From NCBI GenBank assembly GCA_963930775.1, contig OZ005698.1:1550001-1614000 (forward strand): a stretch of 64,000 nucleotides of DNA, in the 5' to 3' direction. The position numbers and the translations under genes were made by a program. Shown piece by piece: positions 24,211 through 33,413 of this stretch. Within the stretch, counting starts at the first letter, position 1. Every line of letters begins with the position of its first letter. The notes below the pieces were generated by a model. The model saw nothing but the letters and a program-made list of their open reading frames with translations. It ran no database searches and was not told the DNA's origin. Origin of the DNA: Cliona cf. orientalis. Its lineage: Eukaryota; Porifera; Demospongiae; Clionaida; Clionaidae.

Positions 24211-24410
24211 GTGTACATAATACAAGGATTTTTAATGGTAATTTAGATATAGCTGATCCATCCACAACAGTCAGTTTGAATGAAAAAGATTAATAGCGGT
24301 TTATAAAATTCAGGTGTACATAATTCAAGAATTTTTAATAATAACTTGTATATGTCTGATCCATCCAAAACAATTAATTTCGAAACAAAAAAGATTACTA
24401 GCAGATAACT
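24211..24410. repeat. ~100-bp tandem duplication in the E-F spacer
   Basis: GTGTACATAATACAAGGATT (24,211) recurs as GTGTACATAATTCAAGAATT (24,314), followed in both by CTGATCCATCCA and AAAGATTA.TAGC. The rest of 24,073-24,841 is AT-rich with no recognisable gene. Confidence 0.6.
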
Positions 24411-24841
24411 TGTAATAACATAAATTGTAAATGTGCTGATTATTAATTTTTATGTTGACAAAATTTTAATATCTCTCATCATGGGCTGGTGATCGCTATC
24501 TCATCCAATTTGACTCATCTTGGTAATGTAAAAAGTAAAGGTCACTCTATGATAAACTATGTGCTCTAAAGTGTATTGATAGATGAAAGAGATTTATATT
24601 GCAGTCTGATAATTGCTGCCTGAGCCTGCAATTCACATAATGCAATCACACACACAAAAATGACAATTCATGATTACATTTTCTGATAGTACTATAATAT
24701 TAATATAATAATTAGTTATTCAAGAGTTGGCGCTTCTACAAGACTAGTACTTCACCGCTTGCTACTAGACTACTACACTGTCATGATACTGTTAAGGAGT
24801 TTTGCCTCTAAAACTAAATGTGCACTCTGAAGGTATTTTTT

Positions 24842-27800
24842 TTAATGATTATTGCTGTCAGTTTCTTCATTTTCACTTCTTTCTTTTACCAAATCTGAGA
24901 GTGGTTTTTGAGGTTTTGGTCGTTCTATGATAGAGAATGTTGGCTCAAAAGCCTCATCTTCTTCATCTGAAGTTGCTTCAAGTAGATTCCTTAATTCGTC
25001 ACTATCATCTTTTCGTGTCTCTCTGCAGTTTTTAATGGCTAACCATATTTTCGTCTTAGTTAATATTTCTGACCATATGTGGTAAGCAAGAACCAGGACA
25101 AACTTTGCAATTATGATAGATCCTGAAAGGTAAGCTATGAAGATTTGGCTGCTGTTTTCTGCCAAAAAGAAAAGCTTAAAGAAGCTGAAGGTGAGTAAGT
25201 TGATAATGCAAGCTGACTCAAGGACATCAATCAAAATAGATTTGTAAATAGATCTCTTACCTTGTGCATACATTTTTAGTACAATAACCATAACCAAAAG
25301 AACACAATTAGCGATCAGATTAATTGCTGGATCACCTGACACATTCACTGCAGTGACAACTGACAAGACAGTGCGCACTGTTAGTAGCAAGCCAGTCCAA
25401 TAGCGATGCCTGAAGTTGTATGGAGCATGATAAGTCTCAATAAACATGCACAACTTCTGATTTTTGACCCAGCAAAGAAGTCTCCAGTGACTGTAATGAA
25501 GAAGCCACTGCCAGGAAAAGAGAACTGCTGTGAAAAGTATTCCTACAAGAAGTATTGCTAGTGCTGTGACGAATAAGGCTATGTGCTTTCCACTCCAATA
25601 TTCAAGTGTTGCATCAGGAAGCCAAAGAACCTTTTTGGAACCATCAGGATACCTTATTACAGCAGAGGAGAGTGCTGAAATGATAATGTGGAGTAGTTTT
25701 GTGTAGGAAAGCAACACCAAGGTTGCTAATGTTGCAACTGGGTTCTTTCTCCTGAGGACATTTGACAGAATGGTGGAACGTTCACTAATAAATATAATCA
25801 TTACTATGAGAAATAGAAGATATACAGAGAATGCTAGCTGGAACCATGTCTTCCAGTACGTGTCCATTCCATCGTAGAAACAAGTATCCAGCCCTATTTC
25901 CAGATTAAGCCAAGCAATGATCACAGATATGAAATTTGGTCTTGGAAACTGAAAGAAGGTACTGTTATTAGCATAGGCAACATTAGCGTAAAATATGATT
26001 CCATTTAGTGTTCCTTTAGCAACAGTTAGATTTAAAAACAGCAGCAATGCCACTAACAGTAGTCCACCTATAAAAGCAGCCAAGATAATCACTGGCATGA
26101 GCCATTTAAGCTGATTGCTTGAGCATTGAATACAGTGTGAGCTACCCAGAGACACACTGTAGTGTGGCTTGCATCCTCCACATAACAATCCCGAACGATT
26201 AAAGGCACACTGCATATCGGGCTTGCTCAATGTTATGTTGACTTTTGAACTCCCTTGAAAGCAGTAATCCAAAGGGCAATGAGCGTATCCTATGTAGCCA
26301 CTAGAACTGTTTTCTGAGCTGTTAACATATGCTATCCAGAAGTTTCCATCTCTAACAAGGGTCTCATGGTGAGGATCACATGTATCTATTTCAAATGGTA
26401 ATCCTGGATCACAATCACAATCGCATTTGGTCTCATCTATATATGTAGGCTGAAAGCCAATGGGGCAACTGCATGGAAGGAACTCGATTTTAACTATTCT
26501 CACTGAGGGTAAAGAATTTTCACATGGGCCACTTGGAAAAAGAGTCAGCTCTGTAGATCTATTGGGAGAAAATACATTGAACTTCAAATCAGTGCAAGCT
26601 TCTTCAGTTTTTTGTTCATACTGACCAATACCTATGCTTCCCAACCCAAAGTTGATTAAGGTAATAATTTTTGTGAAGTTTACTGTATTGTTGACCTGAT
26701 CGACTGCCACTAGTGACAATGTAAATGGATATCCCTTCATGATAACCACAGGTGGATGCTCATAGCTGCAATCTGGTTGATTTTCCCTACAAAAGCAAAT
26801 CCTTACAGGATGAGAACTTATGGAGTCTAATGAAGCAATGTCTGTAACAGTCATTAGAAATAAAACTCCTGTCTGCTCAATATCAGAGGTATCCAATTCA
26901 TGATAACAACGTATCAAACACCGATCAAATAATCCTCCAAAGAGTGCAGATCCAGCCAGTTTAGCATAGTTTTTGGAAAAGTGTATATAAGTACGACCAG
27001 GATCTGTCATTTCAGAATCCACAATTATCAGAGAACAGTGATAATATGAGATGATTTCTATAGCAGGGTTTTTTGTACTGCCGCATCCTAGAGCATTAGC
27101 ATAGTCATCTATATACACGGCTCCACCATAACATGCAGCAAAATTTTCTGTAAAATTTATTATGCCATTAAATTGCCTCAAGCCGTTGTTTACAATATAT
27201 ATTATGGTGTTCGAAAGGCTTATCCCTCCACCACCTAAAGCAGCCTGATTTTTGTCAATGTTTATACTTGAACTCTGTAATAACATTGTCTCGTTATTTC
27301 CTGATGGGGCACTCAGACTGATTGCGATTAATGAGCTCCATGCATGTATTCCTCCGCCATTAAGACCAGCTTTGTTTCTGTGGACAATTAGAGTACACTT
27401 CTCTTTGCAAATAAGCTGACTTTTGTGAAGAAAGAGCCCTCCTCCATCTAGTGTTGCAGTGTTGTTAATGATTATCATTCTTCCATATAGCAATACTCTG
27501 CTCTCCACAATCATACTTGCACCACCATTTCTAGCTTTATTGTTTGCCATGATTGATATGCCATTAAAGATTACTCTGCTTAAAACAATGGCTAGGATGG
27601 TTACTTGTGACGCATTGCATTTAGATACGTGAAAAATTCCGTTAACTACAACATTACTATCTGAAATCCTCATGACATATGCCAGGGCAATATTGCCTTG
27701 AAGTATTGTTTCACCAGATAGGAATGCTTGAGTTGAATCGAGGTATAAGACTACTCCGCTGGCACTGTTGTTGACTATATTCACAATTCCATAGCTGAAA

Positions 27801-29275
27801 TATGTAACTTGATACATTCTTAAAGCTGTTCCATTTACAGCTCTGTTGTAGCCAATGAAGGTATTGTAAATATCTAACTTACTAAACTGTCCATTGATGA
27901 CACTTTCTTCTCCGACATTAAACATGAAGACATCATCATCTGATGTCACATTACTGGTCAATATATGCATTACTGCAGCAATTATTGCATAATTATGGCT
28001 AAATGTATTCTGAATGAAGCTTATGTTACCACTATCTAGAACTATTACACCAGCCGTTTGGGATGTAGAATTAGCAAATAAACTGGCAGCAGCTGTGATG
28101 GATGACTCCAATGCTGCCACAACTCCTCCTAGTTCATTAGCAAAATTGTTGATAAATTGGCTCTTAACAATATATATATAATCTTGGTTGGAAAAAGAAA
28201 CTCCACCAGTGTTCATTCCATTATTGTCAGTAAACGTGTTATTAATGACAAAGATAACACTCCAGCTTGTGAACATTACTCCTCCGTAACCAGCCCAGTT
28301 TTGATTGAAAACATTGTTAGTGAAATTGAGGATGCTTTGGTTAGCACTAATGACTCCCCCTCTTTGATTCACTGGAACTGAATTATTGATAAAAGTGGTT
28401 CCCAGAATTGTAATGTTACTATTAAGGGCTTGTATGACTCCTCCAAATGTACTGGCATAATGTGAATCAAAGATAGTGTATTGAATTGATAGGTTGCAGT
28501 CTAGTAACAATATAGCCCCACCATGACCACCAACAAATCGATTTTCATCCGTGCACTTCTCCTTTTGGCACACCGCTTGATTATTGGTAAATGTAGAGTT
28601 CAAAATGGTGATGTCACACCCTGTCGCTGCATTTATGGCTCCACCCACTGTGGCACTGTTGCCTTCAAAAATACATCTGATTATGATGAGATTACTTTGA
28701 TATGATACAATTGCTCCACCCAGACTAACATAATCAGGTGTATCAGATGTTGACACATCATAAAGAGTTCCAGTTAAATTAATGAAGGAACACTGTATGA
28801 TTGTAGCTGCTGTCAGTGTTAATTTTAGTGCTGTACCACTGCTTGCACCACTGTCTGGATTATCCATGAAAGTTGAATTCTCAACTATAAATCTGTCTAC
28901 TAATACATATTGGTTTCTTCCACATCCAACGAACTTTACTCCACGGATGTGGATCTGAGCGATATTGATGAAGTCAGTTCTTGCCAGCTCAGAACACATA
29001 ACGACTACTGATATGCTAGGAGAAAAAGATACTATTGTGAATAGACTGACATTACCAATCAACAAATCGACATCAAGTGTGTGATTTCCAGGCTCCAGCA
29101 AAAGGGTTGTGGTGGTTGTATCAATGTAGAAGCTTGAGTAAGCGGCAAACTGTGTGAGTGTAATACAAGGATTGTCCTGACATGTTCTATCTATTGAGGG
29201 TGTCACATAGTATACAGTACACACTACAGTGCCAGCCATGATTGCAACCAACAGGAGTATAAATTGATGATCCAT
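24842..29275 (-). CDS. Gene F: intact 1477-aa beta-helix / Cys-rich / multi-pass membrane protein
   Basis: Single uninterrupted exon starting at the ATG at 29,275. Residues 1-20 form a signal peptide. Residues ~60-880 are Asn/Ser-rich repeats of the form ITILNSTFTNN or GGAI, predicted to form a right-handed parallel beta-helix (pectate-lyase-like fold). Residues ~890-1050 are a Cys-rich block with CDCDC, HCPLDYC and CAFNRSGLLCGGCKP. Residues ~1053-1400 contain eight or nine hydrophobic segments, including LNLEIGLDTCFYDGMDTYWK and HRYWTGLLL. A charged tail of about 80 residues ends in an acidic/Ser stretch. The layout resembles an adhesion-type surface receptor, but I cannot name a family and the helices are not a recognised GPCR. 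It is the only intact member here; E is its broken inverted relative and A-D are more distant. Confidence 0.85.
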   Translation of the reverse strand: MDHQFILLLVAIMAGTVVCTVYYVTPSIDRTCQDNPCITLTQFAAYSSFYIDTTTTTLLLEPGNHTLDVDLLIGNVSLFTIVSFSPSISVVVMCSELARTDFINIAQIHIRGVKFVGCGRNQYVLVDRFIVENSTFMDNPDSGASSGTALKLTLTAATIIQCSFINLTGTLYDVSTSDTPDYVSLGGAIVSYQSNLIIIRCIFEGNSATVGGAINAATGCDITILNSTFTNNQAVCQKEKCTDENRFVGGHGGAILLLDCNLSIQYTIFDSHYASTFGGVIQALNSNITILGTTFINNSVPVNQRGGVISANQSILNFTNNVFNQNWAGYGGVMFTSWSVIFVINNTFTDNNGMNTGGVSFSNQDYIYIVKSQFINNFANELGGVVAALESSITAAASLFANSTSQTAGVIVLDSGNISFIQNTFSHNYAIIAAVMHILTSNVTSDDDVFMFNVGEESVINGQFSKLDIYNTFIGYNRAVNGTALRMYQVTYFSYGIVNIVNNSASGVVLYLDSTQAFLSGETILQGNIALAYVMRISDSNVVVNGIFHVSKCNASQVTILAIVLSRVIFNGISIMANNKARNGGASMIVESRVLLYGRMIIINNTATLDGGGLFLHKSQLICKEKCTLIVHRNKAGLNGGGIHAWSSLIAISLSAPSGNNETMLLQSSSINIDKNQAALGGGGISLSNTIIYIVNNGLRQFNGIINFTENFAACYGGAVYIDDYANALGCGSTKNPAIEIISYYHCSLIIVDSEMTDPGRTYIHFSKNYAKLAGSALFGGLFDRCLIRCYHELDTSDIEQTGVLFLMTVTDIASLDSISSHPVRICFCRENQPDCSYEHPPVVIMKGYPFTLSLVAVDQVNNTVNFTKIITLINFGLGSIGIGQYEQKTEEACTDLKFNVFSPNRSTELTLFPSGPCENSLPSVRIVKIEFLPCSCPIGFQPTYIDETKCDCDCDPGLPFEIDTCDPHHETLVRDGNFWIAYVNSSENSSSGYIGYAHCPLDYCFQGSSKVNITLSKPDMQCAFNRSGLLCGGCKPHYSVSLGSSHCIQCSSNQLKWLMPVIILAAFIGGLLLVALLLFLNLTVAKGTLNGIIFYANVAYANNSTFFQFPRPNFISVIIAWLNLEIGLDTCFYDGMDTYWKTWFQLAFSVYLLFLIVMIIFISERSTILSNVLRRKNPVATLATLVLLSYTKLLHIIISALSSAVIRYPDGSKKVLWLPDATLEYWSGKHIALFVTALAILLVGILFTAVLFSWQWLLHYSHWRLLCWVKNQKLCMFIETYHAPYNFRHRYWTGLLLTVRTVLSVVTAVNVSGDPAINLIANCVLLVMVIVLKMYAQGKRSIYKSILIDVLESACIINLLTFSFFKLFFLAENSSQIFIAYLSGSIIIAKFVLVLAYHIWSEILTKTKIWLAIKNCRETRKDDSDELRNLLEATSDEEDEAFEPTFSIIERPKPQKPLSDLVKERSENEETDSNNH

Positions 29276-31063
29276 TGTTTTGAATACCTAATGGTATACA
29301 GTGTTGATATCAATCCTTCTTCGAAGTGATTGAAAATTTATTTGAATCTTGATACTATTAGGTAATCTGTTCTCACCAACTTTTCCGATCCTTTAAGAGT
29401 TATTCCAGTCCAGTTTGAGTCACCTCAGTTGCCTTAGACTAATAGTAGCTAACTTGTTTCGACCTTAAAACCAGGATATGTGCACACAAATACTGCTGTA
29501 ACAATCATATTATGGCTTGAAGCCAGGCTAGTGTATGTAAATAATCATAGAAGTGCAATAAAGAATCAATAATGTAGTACCATATAGGGGTATAGGTTAT
29601 TGCCCTAAATTGAGGCTCTTCAGTATTTAGAAGCCCGAGGGCAAAGGTGCCTAATTGAATCTGCTGTATTAGTAGGGAGACTGGCCACTAGGGACAGACA
29701 CAATAATTATGCTAGCATTGCATGCTTTGGGCATAATAGGGGGTTTTGTTATGCCAGCATAATGCTGGCATAATAGGTTAAACTGCAAGGTAATCAAGTG
29801 GTTGACTGAGTACATGGTGCATTTCTAACAGTGCAGTTGTAGCTTGAGTACAGAAATGTGAGTAGTCAAATAAAGCTATAATAAAGAGAAGGTTTCCTAA
29901 CAAACTGTCGCATACAGTGCTCCACGCAAATAGAGCAGATATTGAAAATAAGCCTTCCAAGCACACTGTCCGTCAAGGCATTCATTTGAGATTATAGGCC
30001 AATAGGATCATTCCGATAGTAATGGTTGGTCCCACAAACCACACCCTTGGCCGGGACACACCTTTTAATAACTGGTCTAAAATACCCAAATCAGAAATTG
30101 CTAATTTTTGGACATTTTTGTTCACCAACTCTGTACTGTGACAATATTAATGTCCCAAGTTTGAGAATATGAAACTTCAAGGACATGGCTAACATATTTT
30201 AGAAAATGAGACCTTAATTACAGAAACCACGGAATTTTGGATCCTAGCCGTTTTGGTCCTTGATAAAGTTACTGTTATAGCATGGAAAGTATCAGATCAT
30301 GACAAAAGTGTTAAAATTAATGTCATTGACCTTAACTTGACTATGAAGTAAATATTGAACTAACAAAGTCCAAACAGAAAGTATCAAATCATGATAAACA
30401 ATAAAATTCTTATTAAATTTGTTAATTTGTCTATGAAGGAAATCTTGAACTAACAAAAGAACAAAGGGGCTAGAATGGAAAGCAGTGATCATGACAATTA
30501 AAAAATGAAAGTTTTTGTGTTTTCCATAAAAAATTAATCATCAGCATGCATTTCATCTACCTAATGGTAAACACGTAAGTTTGTGCTATATATATAAGAG
30601 AATCAATGGATCTAATAAAGCAACTGTGGCATTAGTGTTAACTGTATATTAAAGTTTGATCTTGTGTTAGTTCAATATTATTTCCTTCATAGTCAATTTA
30701 AGATCAATGAAATTAGAGCAATAATAAACATGTGTACTATTGTGTAGCTATCATACACCAGAAATGTAGCTCATTAATTGAAGACAGCATAGAACTGGAA
30801 AACCATTATATTATTATACTGGGTTCGATGCGATATCCACAAAACAAGCAAGCAGGCAAGTTAGTTCTCAAGCAGTTAGAGTTTGATATTGGAGACTTGC
30901 ATACAGTGAGCATAATATAGCTAGGGGTTTATATAGAGAAATGATCAACAGGGCTGGCACCGACAAAAGACAAAACAGACAAGAGGACAATGATACGTGA
31001 TGGGAATAAGGGGTGAAGCACAAAGAAACATGCATGCATGCGTGTGCGCGCGCAAAAACAATA
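29276..31063. other. Gene-free spacer with short repeats
   Basis: No gene or RNA is recognised. The palindrome ATGCCAGCATAATGCTGGCAT occurs near 29,751. A ~95-bp motif is tandemly duplicated at about 30,283-30,470 (AAAGTATCA.ATCATGA, then GACTATGAAG.AAAT.TTGAAC) and appears inverted near 30,665-30,715. Confidence 0.5.
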
Positions 31064-31541
31064 GGGTTAGTTTAACCCAACTTGGGTTACCTGAGTTGCA
31101 CTGATAAACAATGCATATGCAATCATCTACGCATGATTTTGGAAAATACATCAAAGTATTGCCCAGCTATAGCTGTTGCACAATGTCATACAATAATTTT
31201 TGAGATGTGCAGTTGCTATAGAGAGCCAAGTAAAGCAAAAAAAATTTGCAGTGTTTCCAGTAATTACCACTTCACTTACTTCAATTACCTATTGCGACCA
31301 CTTCACTTAGTGTCAATTACCTCATATCTCTGTGCTAGGTAGTCGTAGCAACTTTATGCACATCTCAGATAATAGTATTATGTGTATAGCTTGGCTTCAG
31401 GTATGTTATACGATTAAAGTTTAAAGTTAGGGAGAACACTTTAATGTACATTCCATAATTGGCATGGATGGTCATGAACTGCATCCTTTTAGGTATTTTG
31501 AGTGCAACTCAGGTAACCTATAAGATGGGTTAAATTAACCC
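31064..31541. mobile_element. ~478-bp TIR element
   Basis: GGGTTAGTTTAACCCAACTT at the left pairs with the reverse complement of the right end, GGGTTAATTTAACCCATCTT. Both continue to GGTTACCTGAGTTGCACT, giving about 40-base arms. Each arm is itself partly palindromic (GGGTTA..TTTAACCC). It is non-coding; the target duplication is uncertain. Confidence 0.65.
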
Positions 31542-31585
31542 TTTTATCTTTGCAGTGATGCATGACTACTGGCTCACATGAACAC

Positions 31586-31660
31586 TAGCCTTGTCCCCAG
31601 GCCACTCCCACGTTTTCAATGTTACATTGAAAACGTGGGAGTGGCCTGGGGACGAGGCTA
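31586..31660. mobile_element. Near-perfect 75-bp hairpin (short palindromic MITE)
   Basis: Two 36-base arms separated by TTA form a hairpin with a single mismatch. The arms begin TAGCCTTGTCCCCAGGCCAC. Related ends occur at 39,908-39,953 (TAGCCTCATCCCCAGTGCTT, with its own AAGATTCAGGCTA right end) and at about 40,946 (TAGCCTCGTCCCCAGG), which suggests a dispersed family. Confidence 0.7.
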
Positions 31661-31744
31661 ATATATACAACACAATGTTAATGATTCAGCTTTAATTTGA
31701 TTACCGGAATGCTTGTAATTGTGATGACTATAATAATAATATTA

Positions 31745-33295
31745 TTATTTTTCAATTTTATAAACTGACATTGAGAATGTTTGCTCTCTCAAGAGCAGCT
31801 GTCTATGGATACTTTCCTTGAGGTACTGAATGACTGCTTGAGTCCTCTCCAGTTCAGATAGAATCTCCCCATAAAAGCATCTTGACTTCTGTAACAGTTT
31901 AGCATTGGATCTATGCTGGAACTCCACAGATTTTCTTCTTGGCGGCTCGACATTCTCCATCACATATACAGCTCTGTCTAATGTAGTTAGAGTCTCAACC
32001 ATGGATGTAGTTTCTTTAATTCTGCCCAGTTTCAGCTGTAAGTGATGATTAGTCTTTGACAACAGGGACTCCAATTTCATTCCATTTTGAGCATATTCTC
32101 TCTCCATTTCTCCGCAATGTACAGTCTTAGCCTTGAGCTGCCACACTCGCTGGATTTTCTCCAAGTATGGCCTATGCTTTTCAAGAAGGCTGCACACCTC
32201 CCTTTCAAGTACTTGTACTTTGTCCTTTAATCTCTGCACACCTTCCAATTGATCCCCAACACCATTACGGCTATTGCTAGTTTTTGCTGAGTCAGCATCT
32301 TCAGCTTCTTGTTCCTTTTGTTTTGCCGCCAGGAGAGAGGCTTTCTCCCTCTCATGAAGGTCGAGTACACTCTCCATCCACTGCCAGAACACTGTTTCAT
32401 ACAACTGCCACTGAATGAGCTTCTGTAAGCATGACACATGATGCTCCATCTGCTTCAGGTACGAAGACAGCTGCTCTCGATAGCGAAGAAGAAACAGCTC
32501 GTGGACACTCAGGTGAGGAGGCTTGTTGGCACTGGTATGGCTGCTCTGCTGTTGTATCAGGGTACTCTTGTGTAGCCTGTGAGCTAGTTTCTGGTAAGCC
32601 ATTCGTGAGGTGAGTGTAGACTTCCATTTCGCTTGTAGCCTTCCTCTTATCCAGGCTAATTTCTGTAATCCTTCGTCATAAGTCTTCATTGTAGCATCAT
32701 TGGACTGGCGTCTGCTCATTGCTTTCTGGCCCTGTGCTTCCCGTGATAAATCATTCATTATCTCTACCATTTCTGCTTCGATAGATTCTGATTCACCCAC
32801 CACTCCTCTAACTGTAAATGCCTTATTAGCTCTAAGTGGTACCCAAATTGTACTGGCCATCTCTACGTGATAGGCATACAATTTCTCTATCAGCCTGCTT
32901 TTGTGCAGTAGCCAGCCAAAGGCCATTAGTAGCTCACGAGATCCAGAGTTGAGCGGAATACAGTAAAACTCCACACGGCTGTAACCCAAAGAGAATAGAT
33001 ACTTACGAACCACTAAAGAGGCTATTTGTGAGTGATTACTATCAGGTGAGGTGGGAAGGAGTGAGTGATACCGCACAGAGTCTCTGATTCCTTCATGTGT
33101 GATCTTTGACTCGAGAAACAGGAGCAGCTGTATGATATTCAGGAGAAGGGTCCAAAGTACACATGTGGCCTCGTCTCTGTTGAATTTGGCTTGTCGAAAC
33201 GACTCTGAGGGCACCTTGGGAATGGAGCAGTCTGTTAGGATAGAGGAAAGATGCTGGATCGCCTCACGAGCTCCAGGCTGTGCCTTTGCCGCCAT
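31745..33295 (-). CDS. TEDC1: TEDC1-like (tubulin epsilon and delta complex protein 1)
   Basis: Single exon, 516 residues, using the ATG at 33,295 (a GTG lies just upstream). The N-terminal part has FRQAKFNRDEATCVLWTLL and SLGYSRVEFYCIPLNSGSRE followed by LLMAFGWLLHKS. I recognise these as the conserved N-terminal signature of TEDC1. The remainder is mainly predicted coiled coil (about 330-500). In vertebrates TEDC1 acts with TEDC2 and delta/epsilon-tubulin to stabilise centriolar triplet microtubules. The assignment rests on remembered motif similarity only. It is transcribed divergently from the SAM/RA/PDZ gene, with 118 bases between the start codons. Confidence 0.55.
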   Translation of the reverse strand: MAAKAQPGAREAIQHLSSILTDCSIPKVPSESFRQAKFNRDEATCVLWTLLLNIIQLLLFLESKITHEGIRDSVRYHSLLPTSPDSNHSQIASLVVRKYLFSLGYSRVEFYCIPLNSGSRELLMAFGWLLHKSRLIEKLYAYHVEMASTIWVPLRANKAFTVRGVVGESESIEAEMVEIMNDLSREAQGQKAMSRRQSNDATMKTYDEGLQKLAWIRGRLQAKWKSTLTSRMAYQKLAHRLHKSTLIQQQSSHTSANKPPHLSVHELFLLRYREQLSSYLKQMEHHVSCLQKLIQWQLYETVFWQWMESVLDLHEREKASLLAAKQKEQEAEDADSAKTSNSRNGVGDQLEGVQRLKDKVQVLEREVCSLLEKHRPYLEKIQRVWQLKAKTVHCGEMEREYAQNGMKLESLLSKTNHHLQLKLGRIKETTSMVETLTTLDRAVYVMENVEPPRRKSVEFQHRSNAKLLQKSRCFYGEILSELERTQAVIQYLKESIHRQLLLREQTFSMSVYKIEK

Positions 33296-33413
33296 CACTC
33301 TTGAAAGGAACTGTGACGACCATTACCAACTACCTTGGTATCCCATCGATGTCACGTGACATTGTTATTATCCCCTCCCACCGTTTTTCAGCTTCTTGGC
33401 TTGCAAACGCGCG
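33296..33413. promoter_or_regulatory. Bidirectional promoter between the TEDC1-like and SAM/RA/PDZ genes
   Basis: Only 118 bases separate the two start codons, so the core promoters and 5' UTRs must lie here or overlap the genes. A CACGTG E-box sits within TGTCACGTGACA-like sequence at about 33,351-33,360. No TATA box is evident. Confidence 0.5.

Noticed and set aside
30949..31063. Possible RNA gene near the GCATGCATGCGTGTGCGCGCG stretch
   Set aside because: This is simple alternating purine-pyrimidine sequence with no tRNA or snRNA fold or box elements visible.
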